NCBI RefSeq assembly: GCF_030409215.1 | Contig: NZ_JAUFPL010000028.1 | Location: 62,001 to 126,000, forward strand | Direction: 5' to 3' | Length of the DNA: 64,000 nucleotides | Source: Halomonas ramblicola | GTDB taxonomy: Bacteria > Pseudomonadota > Gammaproteobacteria > Pseudomonadales > Halomonadaceae | Shown here: piece after piece, positions 1 to 9,022 of the stretch | Layout of the letters: every line of letters begins with the position of its first letter | Position numbering within the stretch: the stretch's first letter is position 1 | The notes under the pieces: model-generated | Database searches by the model: none | What the model saw: the letters and a program-made list of their open reading frames with translations, nothing else | Told to the model about the DNA's origin: nothing | Position numbers and translations under genes: made by a program

Positions 1-834
1 GATACCAAAATTTGTTCCCCAAGAAATCTGCCCTCGAAGTGAATAATGATAAATTGGAAAGATCATACCGACATTTGGGCTTTCCGAAAAAATATCTATG
101 ATCTTGTTTATTGTATCAGGACTTCCAAGTAGAGGTACCAAGAGCTGGCGCCTCCAGTCGCTTTTCGTGAAATTATGTGGGCTTCGTTTGGAATGAAAAT
201 GTGCCACAATATCATGATCAAGTAATTGCTTAGCGAAGCCAGATACAAAATGAGAAATATCTCTTCCCCGGTTACTAAAGACTTTTACTTTGATATTGGC
301 ATTTGAGAGACGGGTTTGGAATTTGTTTTCAACTAGCAGCTTGAGTTTTTGATCTACAACAGAAACGTAAACAGAAAACGGAAACTCGATGTTTTCAAGA
401 AAGCTCAAGAATTCATCAATCAAGCTTTCATAAAAGATATGTATATGGATCGCGACACTAAATTTTTTTCGCACGTCATGTATATTGCATGCACCTTCAC
501 CATATGGGAGGTAGACAAAGGCGCCTTCTCGTTCTCTATCCAGCCGATAGCCAACTTCCTGATAGCTAGGCTTAGGATATAAATTAATCTGATTGCCATG
601 CATATCCACTTCCGATGTGATACATCCGGAAGCCACGTTTATTTCTCGTTTCTCGGAATCTTCTTTCTTATTGAAAGCTACTTCTTGGCCAAGCTTTTTT
701 TCACAAAGCTTGATATTAAAATTTGCGATACCTTGGATATTAGAATTACCTTTCATTAATTTTTTGTAGTTCTTCCTGGCTTCCACATACCTTCTTTCTC
801 TAAATAATCGGTTCGCTTTTTTCAAAACATCCAT
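1..834 (-). CDS. RgpF-family rhamnan synthesis protein, N-terminal 278 codons (gene runs off the window)
   Basis: The minus strand is open from an ATG at 834 to the first base, 278 codons with no stop, so the gene is truncated by the window edge. A Shine-Dalgarno AAAGGAA lies 8 bases before the ATG. The first ~45 residues are basic and helical (MDVLKKANRLFRERRYVEA, TPR-like). From about residue 125 the sequence follows the RgpF pattern: VAIHIHIFYE, then FSVYVSVV, GRDISHF, HDIVAHFHSKRSPH, a W-R-x-x-L segment and VGMIFPIYHY. RgpF proteins assemble rhamnose-containing polysaccharides, which fits the dTDP-rhamnose genes just upstream on the same strand. The stretch is clearly AT-richer than the rest of the window, suggesting transfer. 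Family assignment is from remembered motifs; the C-terminal part, which may carry further glycosyltransferase domains, cannot be seen. Confidence 0.8.
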   Translation of the reverse strand, partial: MDVLKKANRLFRERRYVEARKNYKKLMKGNSNIQGIANFNIKLCEKKLGQEVAFNKKEDSEKREINVASGCITSEVDMHGNQINLYPKPSYQEVGYRLDREREGAFVYLPYGEGACNIHDVRKKFSVAIHIHIFYESLIDEFLSFLENIEFPFSVYVSVVDQKLKLLVENKFQTRLSNANIKVKVFSNRGRDISHFVSGFAKQLLDHDIVAHFHSKRSPHNFTKSDWRRQLLVPLLGSPDTINKIIDIFSESPNVGMIFPIYHYSLRGQISWGTNFGI

Positions 835-846
835 CTTAGGTTTCCT

Positions 847-1035
847 TTAAGTTCTGTCTGAAAAGTCTGCGCGCAAACAACGGTCTATGCAGGCTAGGCA
901 TACCATTGACGGAAGCTGCTGGCGAGCTTGTCATAGCGCGTGCAGACACGGCGCAGCCCTCGACCCAGCCGATGCCCCCTCGATGACGTTCCTTGCCCGG
1001 TAACGCGGTTTGTCAAAACCTTTCGGCGCCCCAGG
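847..1035 (-). pseudogene. IS5-type transposase C-terminal remnant, frameshifted
   Basis: Read on the minus strand, three short stretches in different frames resemble the end of an IS5-family DDE transposase: FDKPRYRARNVIEG, then LRRVCTRYDKLASSFRQ, then MVCLACIDRCLRADFSDRT followed by a TAA stop at 849-847. The pieces lie in the right order but need at least two frame changes, and everything upstream of them is missing. This is therefore a dead fragment. Its stop codon lies about a dozen bases before the start of the RgpF-like gene, so the insertion event has replaced that gene's natural upstream sequence. Confidence 0.65.
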
Positions 1036-1211
1036 CCGTGGCTCTTTTGGCCCATCTCTTGAAGGGGTTGTCGTCGCTCATCCTGCCCTCCTGATGGCTG
1101 CACTATAGCCTGTGCAGCTCAGAAGGGGGTCACTTCAGGGTTACATTAGCAAATCCGACATTTCGGACAAAACCTAGTTTATTTTCTATAAGCTCATTAG
1201 GATAATGGCTC

Positions 1212-2606
1212 TCATGAGATGGTGGCAGGATCAGCACTGGCTCTTTTAAAAAGCAATGGAAAAATTTCTACTTGGCTCACAGAACCACTTCTAGCATTAT
1301 ACTTATCATGTTCCGTAGGCCCCATTATTTTGTTTCCATACTGTGCTGCTATAGCTTCGTAGCTGCTAGGAAGCACAGTATTACGGGAATCCAACTCCGT
1401 TATTACCATCAGACCAGTAGGGAATACATCTACCCTATGAATCGTGAGGTCTGGTCGGTATTGCTCTAGTATGTCAGCCAACTTCCATACGTCCCCAGTC
1501 CAGGCGCGGGTGCGACGATCTCGTTCTGCTTGAGCCGGGTGGCCAGGAAAGATATCATCAATCACTACAACTGTATTCTTGGAGGAATAACGTTCAACAT
1601 TAATAAAGTCACGCAAAGCAAATTCAAAAAGATGCATTCCATCAATAAATACAAGATCGGGCGGCTCTGAAAGGTAGTAATCTGCATGCAATGAAAAGAA
1701 TTTATCACTTGTCATACGCAAAAGCATATGGTTGTCGCGGAGCTTTATGTTGGGGCGGGGCATCGGATCAATTCCGATAGCATCACACGCAGCCAACAAG
1801 AAACTTTTCCCGGTTTGCACACCGACTTCCAGATACTTCTTTGGCTTGAGAATTCTATGAAATTCTTTTAGCAGCTCATGCTTATCACCCTCACCAAAGA
1901 GCTTTTCTTCTTCAGGAGTACCAAGTGGGAAGCTCTTTTGTAGTTGATATGCTTCATCCAGTCTATCATAGTAGATCTGCGGCATGGATTCTTGTAAGAG
2001 TGCAGCCAACTCCTGCCAGTATCGAACAGCAGTGTCGTATTCTTCTCGACGTTGGGCAGACTCAGCAAGAGCAATTAGGATACTAGGCTCTTGAGGAGAT
2101 AGCTGCTGAGCTTGCTCTAATGCCTGAATACCAAGAGGCAGGGGCTTCATAGAGCAGGAGTCCAGTTCACTGTTCAGTGCGATCGGAACCCCTAGCTGCC
2201 TAAATTGTTCCATCTCTCGCATACGGCTGATGTGCGGTATGTCACACCCAGGCCTAGTGAAGCCAAGTCCCTTAGAAAAATGGCTGCGTGCCTCACCAAG
2301 ATTTCCACTCAGTGCATTAGCCCGACCCAGTGTATTGTGTATCGATCCCACTAGAGCCCTAAACGCATCCATCGTAGAAGGCAACTTCCTTGCTTTCAGG
2401 AGTTGACGTGCTTCAGAAGCCTTCCCTAGCTGCAGCAAGGCTACAGACATGAAGAGCGCTATTTCTGGCTCATCGGCGTGCTGAGAAACATCCTCTTCAA
2501 TAACCGAATCTACTAAGTTTTTCCAATCCCCACTTAACCATTGCCCATATATACGTTCTAACAACTTGCTATCATGAAACGAGAGCTTTTTATCATTGTG
2601 ATACAT
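1212..2606 (-). CDS. TPR-repeat protein with C-terminal class I SAM-dependent methyltransferase domain
   Basis: 464 residues from the ATG at 2606, chosen over an upstream start because AAAGGAG lies 5 bases before it. Residues ~10-220 are helical with TPR-like periodicity (ALFMSVALLQLGKASEARQL; IALAESAQRREEYDTAVRYW). From ~255 a Rossmann methyltransferase follows: KKYLEVGVQTGKSFLLAA is the SAM-binding loop, PDLVFIDGMHLFEFALRD the acidic strand and helix, and NTVVVIDDIFPGHPAQ the next strand. This is the Methyltransf_24 type common in capsule and O-antigen clusters, where such enzymes may cap or decorate a glycan; the substrate is unknown. It lies 35 bases downstream of rfbC and probably ends the same transcript. 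Base composition is AT-rich compared with the rfb genes. Confidence 0.7.
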   Translation of the reverse strand: MYHNDKKLSFHDSKLLERIYGQWLSGDWKNLVDSVIEEDVSQHADEPEIALFMSVALLQLGKASEARQLLKARKLPSTMDAFRALVGSIHNTLGRANALSGNLGEARSHFSKGLGFTRPGCDIPHISRMREMEQFRQLGVPIALNSELDSCSMKPLPLGIQALEQAQQLSPQEPSILIALAESAQRREEYDTAVRYWQELAALLQESMPQIYYDRLDEAYQLQKSFPLGTPEEEKLFGEGDKHELLKEFHRILKPKKYLEVGVQTGKSFLLAACDAIGIDPMPRPNIKLRDNHMLLRMTSDKFFSLHADYYLSEPPDLVFIDGMHLFEFALRDFINVERYSSKNTVVVIDDIFPGHPAQAERDRRTRAWTGDVWKLADILEQYRPDLTIHRVDVFPTGLMVITELDSRNTVLPSSYEAIAAQYGNKIMGPTEHDKYNARSGSVSQVEIFPLLFKRASADPATIS

Positions 2607-2641
2607 AAGCACTCCTTTAGGAGAAGGCAGAGGCAAATGAA

Positions 2642-3190
2642 TTAATCGAAATATGGTGCACCTTTGAAATATTCACCTTCTGCATCTTTCTTCGAAAGAT
2701 TCGGACAGCCTCCTTTCAGCAGCGGCCAATCTATCTTCAGATCCGGATCATTCCACAGCACTGACACTTCATCACCCGGCGCATAATAGTCAGTACATTT
2801 ATACTGAAACTCGGCGTCTTCACTCGTGACATAAAAACCGTGGGCAAAGCCTGGCGGCACCCAGAGCATCTGCTTGTTTACCTCACTAAGGAAGGCCCCC
2901 ACCCACTTACCGAAGGAGGGGCTGTTCTGGCGCATATCCACGGCGACATCAAAAACCTCACCACGAGTCACTCTCACCAATTTACCTTGTGGCTGGTTCA
3001 GTTGGTAGTGAAGTCCACGCAAAATACCTTGCCTGGACTTGCTGTGGTTGTCCTGTACGAAGGTAAAAGCACCACAGTGCTCTTCAAATTCACTTTGGCG
3101 AAAAGTTTCTATAAAAAATCCGCGCTCATCGCCGAACACTTTAGGCGTCATGAGCACGACATCGGGAATTTTCAGGCGTTCAAACTGCAT
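2642..3190 (-). CDS. rfbC: dTDP-4-dehydrorhamnose 3,5-epimerase
   Basis: 182 residues, the normal length. RfbC/RmlC epimerises C3 and C5 of dTDP-4-keto-6-deoxyglucose, third step of dTDP-L-rhamnose synthesis in the cytoplasm. Recognisable segments are FGDERGFFIETFRQSEFEE, QDNHSKSRQGILRGLHYQ (catalytic His region), GEVFDVAVDMRQNSPSFGKW and WVPPGFAHGFYV. It follows rfbA by 35 bases in the order rfbB-rfbD-rfbA-rfbC. Confidence 0.95.
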   Translation of the reverse strand: MQFERLKIPDVVLMTPKVFGDERGFFIETFRQSEFEEHCGAFTFVQDNHSKSRQGILRGLHYQLNQPQGKLVRVTRGEVFDVAVDMRQNSPSFGKWVGAFLSEVNKQMLWVPPGFAHGFYVTSEDAEFQYKCTDYYAPGDEVSVLWNDPDLKIDWPLLKGGCPNLSKKDAEGEYFKGAPYFD

Positions 3191-3225
3191 GGTTCACTCG
3201 CTATTCGGCTTTGATCGGGTAGAGC

Positions 3226-4098
3226 TTATGCGCCAGCACGGCGCAGCAGGTACTGGCCATACTCGGTCTTGCTCAGGGCATGGCCGGCGCTCAACAGTTG
3301 TTCCTTGGTGATCCAGCCATTTTGCCAGGCGATCTCTTCCAGGCAGGCGACTTTCAAGCCTTGGCGATGCTCGATTGTCTGTACGTACTGGGCGGCCTCC
3401 AGCAGGCTGTCATGGGTTCCGGTATCCAGCCAGGCAAAGCCGCGCCCCAGTCGCTCCACACTCAGGTCACCGCGCTCCAAATAGGCGTTGTTGATGCTGG
3501 TGATCTCCAGCTCACCGCGATCTGAGGGCTTCACCGCCTTGGCGATCTCCACCACATCGTTATCGTAGAAATAGAGCCCCGTCACCGCATAGGAAGACTT
3601 CGGCTGCTTGGGCTTCTCCTCGATGGATACCGCCCTGCCCTGGCCATCGAACTCCACTACACCGAAGCGCTCGGGATCCTTGACCAGGTAGCCAAAGACC
3701 GTCGCCCCACCGGGCTGCTCACTCGCACGTTTGAGCTGCTCCGAGAAATGCTGGCCATGGAAGATGTTGTCCCCCAATACCAAGCAAACCGGATCATTGT
3801 CGATGAACTCTTCCCCGATGACAAAGGCTTGAGCAAGGCCATCGGGACTCGGCTGTACGGCATACTCGAAGCTCAGGCCAAACTCCTCACCGCTACCCAG
3901 CAGCTTCTCATACTGTGGCAGATCATCCGGGGTGGAGATGATCAGGATCTCACGAATGCCTGCCAGCATCAGCACCGAGATGGGGTAATAAATCATCGGC
4001 TTGTCATAGATGGGCAGTAGCTGCTTGGAGACCCCGTGGGTGATGGGATGAAGGCGTGTACCGGAACCGCCGGCGAGAATGATTCCCTTGCGTGCCAT
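3226..4098 (-). CDS. rfbA: glucose-1-phosphate thymidylyltransferase
   Basis: 290 residues from the ATG at 4098, which has AAGGAG 6 bases upstream; an ATG eight codons earlier lacks such a site. It makes dTDP-glucose from dTTP and glucose-1-phosphate, the first step of dTDP-rhamnose synthesis. The N-terminal nucleotide loop [20 protein letters not shown] and the [15 protein letters not shown] segment are typical, as are [12 protein letters not shown] and the product-binding region ending [13 protein letters not shown]. It sits third in the rfb operon, 43 bases after rfbD. Confidence 0.96.
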   Translation of the reverse strand: MARKGIILAGGSGTRLHPITHGVSKQLLPIYDKPMIYYPISVLMLAGIREILIISTPDDLPQYEKLLGSGEEFGLSFEYAVQPSPDGLAQAFVIGEEFIDNDPVCLVLGDNIFHGQHFSEQLKRASEQPGGATVFGYLVKDPERFGVVEFDGQGRAVSIEEKPKQPKSSYAVTGLYFYDNDVVEIAKAVKPSDRGELEITSINNAYLERGDLSVERLGRGFAWLDTGTHDSLLEAAQYVQTIEHRQGLKVACLEEIAWQNGWITKEQLLSAGHALSKTEYGQYLLRRAGA

Positions 4099-4141
4099 GC
4101 TGCACTCCTTGTCGTCAAACAAGTATCAGTAACAATGTTGT

Positions 4142-5020
4142 TTATGCTGCCAGGAATTCCTGCAGCGTCAGCTTGAGCTGCTGTTGCCAGTCGGGCAACT
4201 CACGGTCGAGTGCCGTTTCCAGCTTGCCGAGCGAGAGCCGTGAGTTCAGCGGCCGCTGGGCAGGCGTGGGATAATCCGCGGTAGGAATCGCGGCCACATT
4301 GGCGGGTTGAATCGTAAATGCTTCGCCTTGTGCCAAGGCAAGCCGAAAGATCTCGCAGGCGAAGCCATGCCAACTGGTTTCGCCACGAGGCGCCAGGTGG
4401 TAGGTGCCCGAGGGAATCTGTCTCTCCAGAGCCAGCCCGGTCAGCTGAGCGATCAAGCGTGCCGGGGTGGGTGCACCGATCTGATCAGCCACCACGGAAA
4501 GCGCTTCACGCTCGCGACCCAAGCGCAGCATGGTCTTCATAAAGTTGTTGCCGCGCGCGCTGTAGACCCAACTGGTGCGGAAGATCAGATGCTGGCAGCC
4601 GCTCGCCTCAATGGCCTGGTCGCCTTCCAGCTTGGTCTGTCCGTAGGCACTGAGGGGGGCCGTTGAATCATGCTCCTGCCAAGGCTGATCGCCATTGCCG
4701 GGATAGACGTAATCACTGGAGTAGTGCACCAGTGGCACCTTGCGGCTGGCACAGTAGGCTGCCAACTGCGCAGGGAGCTCGGCATTCAACCGTCTGGCCG
4801 GCTCAAGCTCACTTTCCGCCTTGTCGACAGCGGTAAAGGCCGCCGCATTAACGATCATCTCAGGACGGTGGGTATCCAGCCATTGCGCCACGGCACGTTC
4901 ATCGGCGAGATCCAACGCCTGTCGCCTTGGGGCCAGCACCTCGCCCAGCAGGCACAGCTGACGCTCAAGCTCGAAGCCGACCTGGCCGTTAGCGCCGGTC
5001 AATAAGATACGCATTGCCAT
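4142..5020 (-). CDS. rfbD: dTDP-4-dehydrorhamnose reductase
   Basis: 292 residues if the ATG at 5020 is used (MAMRILLTGANGQVG); the ATG at 5014 is also possible. A longer open frame to 5200 lies inside rfbB and is rejected. RfbD performs the last, NAD(P)H-dependent step to dTDP-L-rhamnose. The dinucleotide loop GANGQVGFEL, VHYSSDYVYPG and the catalytic YGQTKLEGD (YxxxK) are all present, as is FRTSWVYSARGNNFMKTML. The start is 1 base past the rfbB stop, so the two are probably translationally coupled. Confidence 0.95.
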   Translation of the reverse strand: MAMRILLTGANGQVGFELERQLCLLGEVLAPRRQALDLADERAVAQWLDTHRPEMIVNAAAFTAVDKAESELEPARRLNAELPAQLAAYCASRKVPLVHYSSDYVYPGNGDQPWQEHDSTAPLSAYGQTKLEGDQAIEASGCQHLIFRTSWVYSARGNNFMKTMLRLGREREALSVVADQIGAPTPARLIAQLTGLALERQIPSGTYHLAPRGETSWHGFACEIFRLALAQGEAFTIQPANVAAIPTADYPTPAQRPLNSRLSLGKLETALDRELPDWQQQLKLTLQEFLAA

Positions 5021-5021
5021 G

Positions 5022-6092
5022 CTATGCCCCCATGCCCAGCCGCTGGCCCTGGTAGCTGCCGTCCTGTACGCGCTTCCACCATCCTTCGTTGGCCAGGTAC
5101 CATTGCACCGTCTTGCGCAGGCCGGTCTCGAAGGTCTCCTGTGGGCGCCAACCGAGGTCCCGCTCGATCTTGCCCGCATCGATGGCATAGCGCAGGTCAT
5201 GCCCGGGGCGATCGGCTACGAAGGTGATCAGGTCACGGTAGTGGCCCGAGGTTTTGGGACGCTGCTCCTGCAGCAGGTCACAGAGGGTCTGCACCACTTC
5301 GAGATTGGTCTTCTCGTTGTGCCCCCCGATGTTGTACGTCTCCCCTACCTGGCCTTCGGTCGCCACCTTGATCAGGGCACGGGCATGGTCTTCCACATAG
5401 AGCCAGTCGCGAATCTGCTGGCCATCGCCATAGACGGGTAGTGGCTTACCCGCCAGCCCATTGAGAATCATCAGCGGGATGAGCTTCTCCGGGAAATGGT
5501 AGGGCCCGTAGTTGTTGGAACAGTTGGTGATCAGTGCGGGCAACCCGAAGGTACGTTGCCAGGCGCGTACCAGATGGTCGGAGCCCGCCTTGCTGGCCGA
5601 GTAGGGTGAACTGGGCGCATAGGGGGTCGTTTCGGTGAAGAAGCCTTCCGGGCCTTCCAGGTCGCCATACACTTCATCGGTAGAGATATGGTGAAAGCGG
5701 AACGCCGCCGCTCTCTGCGGGGCACCCTCCTGTAGCGCCTTCCAGTAACCGCGAGCGGCCTCCAGCAGCACCGAGGTGCCGACCACGTTGGTCTGGATGA
5801 ATTCGGCAGGCCCATCGATGGAACGATCCACATGGCTCTCGGCGGCCAGGTGCATCACGACATCCGGCTGATATCGCGCGAAGGCCTGGTGCATGGCCTG
5901 GGCATCGCCGATATCCGCCTGGAGGAAGGCATAGCGGGGGTTGTCAGCCACACCGTCCAGCGACTCCAGGTTGCCGGCGTAGGTAAGCTTGTCGACGTTA
6001 ACCACACGGTGCTCGGTGTTGGCGATCAACTCGCGCACGACTGCCGAGCCGATGAAGCCGGCGCCGCCGGTGACCAGAAACGTCTTCCCCAT
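5022..6092 (-). CDS. rfbB: dTDP-glucose 4,6-dehydratase
   Basis: 356 residues from the ATG at 6092 ([16 protein letters not shown]), preceded by AAAGGGA at 8 bases; the ATG 13 codons earlier lies inside the preceding gene. RfbB converts dTDP-glucose to dTDP-4-keto-6-deoxyglucose with tightly bound NAD+. The NAD loop [23 protein letters not shown], the [11 protein letters not shown] segment and the catalytic [15 protein letters not shown] are all intact. It starts 1 base after the stop of the coiled-coil methyltransferase-like gene, showing that gene and the rfb genes share a transcript. Confidence 0.96.
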   Translation of the reverse strand: MGKTFLVTGGAGFIGSAVVRELIANTEHRVVNVDKLTYAGNLESLDGVADNPRYAFLQADIGDAQAMHQAFARYQPDVVMHLAAESHVDRSIDGPAEFIQTNVVGTSVLLEAARGYWKALQEGAPQRAAAFRFHHISTDEVYGDLEGPEGFFTETTPYAPSSPYSASKAGSDHLVRAWQRTFGLPALITNCSNNYGPYHFPEKLIPLMILNGLAGKPLPVYGDGQQIRDWLYVEDHARALIKVATEGQVGETYNIGGHNEKTNLEVVQTLCDLLQEQRPKTSGHYRDLITFVADRPGHDLRYAIDAGKIERDLGWRPQETFETGLRKTVQWYLANEGWWKRVQDGSYQGQRLGMGA

Positions 6093-6093
6093 T

Positions 6094-7059
6094 TCATGCG
6101 TCCCTTTCTTTGGTTTCAAGCTGTTCTGCATCTTCTTTCGAAAGAAACAGCTCCTTGATCAGTTCAAGCTGGACTTCGGCCTTGCGAAGCTCTTCTTCCA
6201 ACAGGGCTTGGCGCTGCTGAATCTCCTCGTTCTCGGCCTTCAGCTGCCTGTTCTCATGCTGCAAGCTACCACGGGCCGCCTGCAGTTCCTCGACCTGGTG
6301 CTTTTGCTTGCTCAAGGCCTGCTCGGCCTCTGCGAGCTGTTGCTTGAGCTGCTGGCTCTCTTGCAGCATGTTATCGCAAGATGCCTGTAACTCTTCGGCT
6401 CGCTGCTTCTCTTTTCCCAACTGACAGCTGACAATCCAGTTCTCAACAATACCAGCATGGGAAATACGTTGACTGCCGTAGCCTGTCACATCTTCTAGCC
6501 GATAGTTCGCTTTCTCCATGGTTTGGCGGAGCGCTGGCCATGCAGACTGATCACCGGACACGAAACGGCTTGAATGCAACGAGAGATAACTAAACCGCTG
6601 AGTGGGAACCTGCCCCGCCAGAGCCTTGAGCAGTTGTGCTTCGACCCCGGGGGCATCGATCACCAACCAATGAGCCTTATCCTCTTCCAAGGCGAGCTGT
6701 TCTAATAACTGAGAAAAACTGATTGCCTGGATTGTCAGTTCACTTTCCAGACGCAGCCCAGGCCAGCGCGATGATGACGATGTGAACGGGTATAAGGTGG
6801 TAAGACCCTTGAGATTATAGCGATACAAAGTAGCCTTGCCGCTTTTTTCTGCTACAGCAGCTTCGATCACCTGCACACGCGATTCACTTTGGGTTCGGCG
6901 GCGCAATGCTTGGGCGACTTGGGGATCTGCCTCCACCAGCACGATTCGTTTGGCCTGAGTATTCAGGTAAACTTCCAGTTCGCGGCATTCACCCGCCCCC
7001 AGGTGCAGCAAGGTACCGTTGGTATCTTGCCAGGCCGATAGGGTTTCCCATTCCATCAT
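6094..7059 (-). CDS. FkbM-like methyltransferase domain fused to a long C-terminal coiled coil
   Basis: 321 residues from the ATG at 7059, which overlaps the stop of the preceding gene as ATGA and has GGTGGAG upstream; an alternative start 22 codons earlier would overlap that gene by 70 bases. Residues ~15-210 look like a SAM-dependent methyltransferase of the FkbM type ([54 protein letters not shown]). From ~220 to the end is a continuous Gln/Glu/Leu coiled coil ([18 protein letters not shown] pattern). Such proteins recur in polysaccharide clusters of marine gammaproteobacteria; the methyl acceptor is unknown. Coupling to its coiled-coil neighbour suggests the two proteins interact. That is inference. 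Confidence 0.65.
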   Translation of the reverse strand: MMEWETLSAWQDTNGTLLHLGAGECRELEVYLNTQAKRIVLVEADPQVAQALRRRTQSESRVQVIEAAVAEKSGKATLYRYNLKGLTTLYPFTSSSSRWPGLRLESELTIQAISFSQLLEQLALEEDKAHWLVIDAPGVEAQLLKALAGQVPTQRFSYLSLHSSRFVSGDQSAWPALRQTMEKANYRLEDVTGYGSQRISHAGIVENWIVSCQLGKEKQRAEELQASCDNMLQESQQLKQQLAEAEQALSKQKHQVEELQAARGSLQHENRQLKAENEEIQQRQALLEEELRKAEVQLELIKELFLSKEDAEQLETKERDA

Positions 7060-8069
7060 TTGGCTCCACCCTTGCCACCACCTAATGCTTTCACGGACTT
7101 TCGCAGCGGTGCTGTCACCTTCCATGACTTGGACTGCTTCATTTCTTTCAGCTGCTGGCTCATTTCTTTCAGCTGCGCTGTCAGCCGTTTGTTCTTCTGC
7201 GAGAAGCTATGCAACTTTTCGTTCTTTTTCTGTATCTCACCTTGAAGCTTCTCCAGCTTCACACTGCTTCCCTTGTTACCCAATATGTACTGCTCCAGCT
7301 CTTCCTGGGTTTTATGCAACTGTTCAATGGCCAGGTCATTTTCTTCCTGAACATCCTTGAGTTTATCTTCCAGGTTTTGCTTGGCCTTCCGAAGATCTTC
7401 GTACTCATCAGATAAAATATCAGGCCCCGGATTCAAACCTGACTTCAATACATCGTAGGCATCATCGACCAGGTCCAGCAGAGGCCTTGGCTCCAGAAGG
7501 GGCAGCGTACTCACTTCCAGTTCCTGCGCCAGTGGCTCAGCGGACGAGTGCTGTAACACCTGCAAGGCCAGCAGGTGCTGGATTTCCTGCTCCTGATCAT
7601 CTGTGGCAACTTGGTTCTTGTCCGACTTCACCGCCACACGGCCAAGGGCGACCCCGCTGCGAGAGGCCAACTGGGAGAACAGCTCCTTGGCGTTTCGCTC
7701 CAGTGCCTTACGGCGAACCAGGGTCATGCGCTCGAAGTTGCCGCGATAGAGGTCGAGCAAGGCCTCGGTGGCGTTGACCCAGTTGGCGAGCGCCTGGGAA
7801 GGCAAACGTTGCTTGGCAATGCAGTCGGCCACCTGTCGTTCGGGAGCGTCGTAGCAGACCAGGATATGCGCTCTGGGATGATCCTTGAGCAGCAGCTTGG
7901 CCTTGGCGAGATTGTCCACGACCTCCTTGTGCCAGGGCTGCCCAGCCTTTCTCACGGCATCCAGCCAAGCCTCACAGGGCTGGGCAGACAAGTTCACCAG
8001 CACTAGCCGGTCGGCTTTCGTCTTGCTGGAGTCTTTGGCCTTGACCGGCTCGGGGGTGGCACTCGTCAT
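7056..8069 (-). CDS. coiled-coil protein of the glycan cluster, function unknown
   Basis: 337 residues from the ATG at 8069, preceded by AGGAGAA at 4 bases; the longer open frame to 8378 lies inside the glycosyltransferase gene and is rejected. Residues ~20-170 form a globular domain I cannot place (LVLVNLSAQPCEAWLDAVRK; AHILVCYDAPERQVADCIAK; NWVNATEALLDLYRGNFERM). Its layout faintly recalls the C-terminal half of sulfotransferases, but no PAPS-binding loop is visible. Residues ~235-320 are coiled coil, ending in SKSWKVTAPLRKSVKAL, a tail often seen after coiled coils in surface-glycan proteins. The 3' end overlaps the next gene by four bases. Confidence 0.6.
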   Translation of the reverse strand: MTSATPEPVKAKDSSKTKADRLVLVNLSAQPCEAWLDAVRKAGQPWHKEVVDNLAKAKLLLKDHPRAHILVCYDAPERQVADCIAKQRLPSQALANWVNATEALLDLYRGNFERMTLVRRKALERNAKELFSQLASRSGVALGRVAVKSDKNQVATDDQEQEIQHLLALQVLQHSSAEPLAQELEVSTLPLLEPRPLLDLVDDAYDVLKSGLNPGPDILSDEYEDLRKAKQNLEDKLKDVQEENDLAIEQLHKTQEELEQYILGNKGSSVKLEKLQGEIQKKNEKLHSFSQKNKRLTAQLKEMSQQLKEMKQSKSWKVTAPLRKSVKALGGGKGGAK

Positions 8070-8125
8070 ACGTTTCTCCTGGGTTCTTGCAGCGAGTCGA
8101 TGATGTCGGGTCGGATCAAGCGGCT

Positions 8126-9004
8126 TCAGCGCCGCTCTGCCCCTTGTTGAAACAGCAGCCGTATGGCCTCGAGGGCTTCCACGCCCCACAGCCTGGTCTG
8201 CAGAAATGAGGCCATCAGGCGATAGCGCCATGGCTGTTGTGATCTCAGCAGGAAGCGATACCACGCCAGCAATGGTGGTGTGAAGGTACGCAGCAGCCAC
8301 AGGGCCCGCTGACCGGGGGAGCCGGCGGTAAGCTGCCCCCCCTTGATACGCCGCGCCTTGGTGGCAATGGCCTGCCAACTGTCCCGAGCGGGGTGCGCCA
8401 CTACCGCCTGCTCCACATAATGGAGCATGGCGCCCCGGGCCACCGCCCGCCTTACGAAGTCCGCATCGCCGCCGGAGAGGCGCTTGGCCTCGAAGCCGCC
8501 GAGCTCCCTGGCCAATGCCAGGGGCACGGCCAGGTTGGCCGTTACGGCATAACCGCGCGAGACGTACCAGGCCTGGGGAATGCCCTTCACCAGGTCGTAC
8601 ATCTCATAGATCGATGGGCACGCGCCGCTGGGCTGCATGCGGATGGCTCCAGCCAGTACACTTTCCATGGGTAGCGACCGGGCACACTGCATGAGTCGCT
8701 CGAGCCACTCTACCTCAGGCAGGCAATCGGCATCAGTGAATACCAGCCAGGGGCCCTTGGCATGTTCCAGAGCGTGGTTGCGGGCGGCATAGGAACCGGG
8801 CGTCGCACACTTCAGGATTCGCACATTGTCCGGCAGCTCGGCGGGGGGCGTGAAGTGCTGCGATCCGTTGTCGACCAGCAGCACCTCGAAGCCCGCTTGG
8901 CCCAGCGTTTGGCGTTGCAGGCACTGCAGTAGCGCAGGAATCAGTTGCCAGTGCTCGTATACCGGCACGATGACGCTGCAGTAGGGAAGCGGCTGTTCAG
9001 TCAT
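8126..9004 (-). CDS. family 2 glycosyltransferase
   Basis: 292 residues from the ATG at 9004; a TTG four codons upstream is also possible and neither has a strong Shine-Dalgarno. The GT-A fold is plain: CSVIVPVYEHWQLIPALLQC, FEVLLVDNGSQ, the donor-binding PGSYAARNHALEHAKGPWLV and the metal-binding FTDADCLPEVEWL (DAD in the DxD position). SGGDADFVRRAVARG supplies the probable catalytic acid region. No membrane segment is clear. It transfers a sugar in the surface glycan encoded here; donor and acceptor are unknown. It lies 18 bases after cysNC, so glycan and sulfate-activation genes probably share a transcript. Confidence 0.85.
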   Translation of the reverse strand: MTEQPLPYCSVIVPVYEHWQLIPALLQCLQRQTLGQAGFEVLLVDNGSQHFTPPAELPDNVRILKCATPGSYAARNHALEHAKGPWLVFTDADCLPEVEWLERLMQCARSLPMESVLAGAIRMQPSGACPSIYEMYDLVKGIPQAWYVSRGYAVTANLAVPLALARELGGFEAKRLSGGDADFVRRAVARGAMLHYVEQAVVAHPARDSWQAIATKARRIKGGQLTAGSPGQRALWLLRTFTPPLLAWYRFLLRSQQPWRYRLMASFLQTRLWGVEALEAIRLLFQQGAERR

Positions 9005-9022
9005 GTTCCGGTTCAAGATGCG

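Noticed and set aside
1104..1211. Possible intact insertion sequence around the transposase scrap
   Set aside because: No complete transposase frame or matching terminal repeats could be found; only the 3' end remains.
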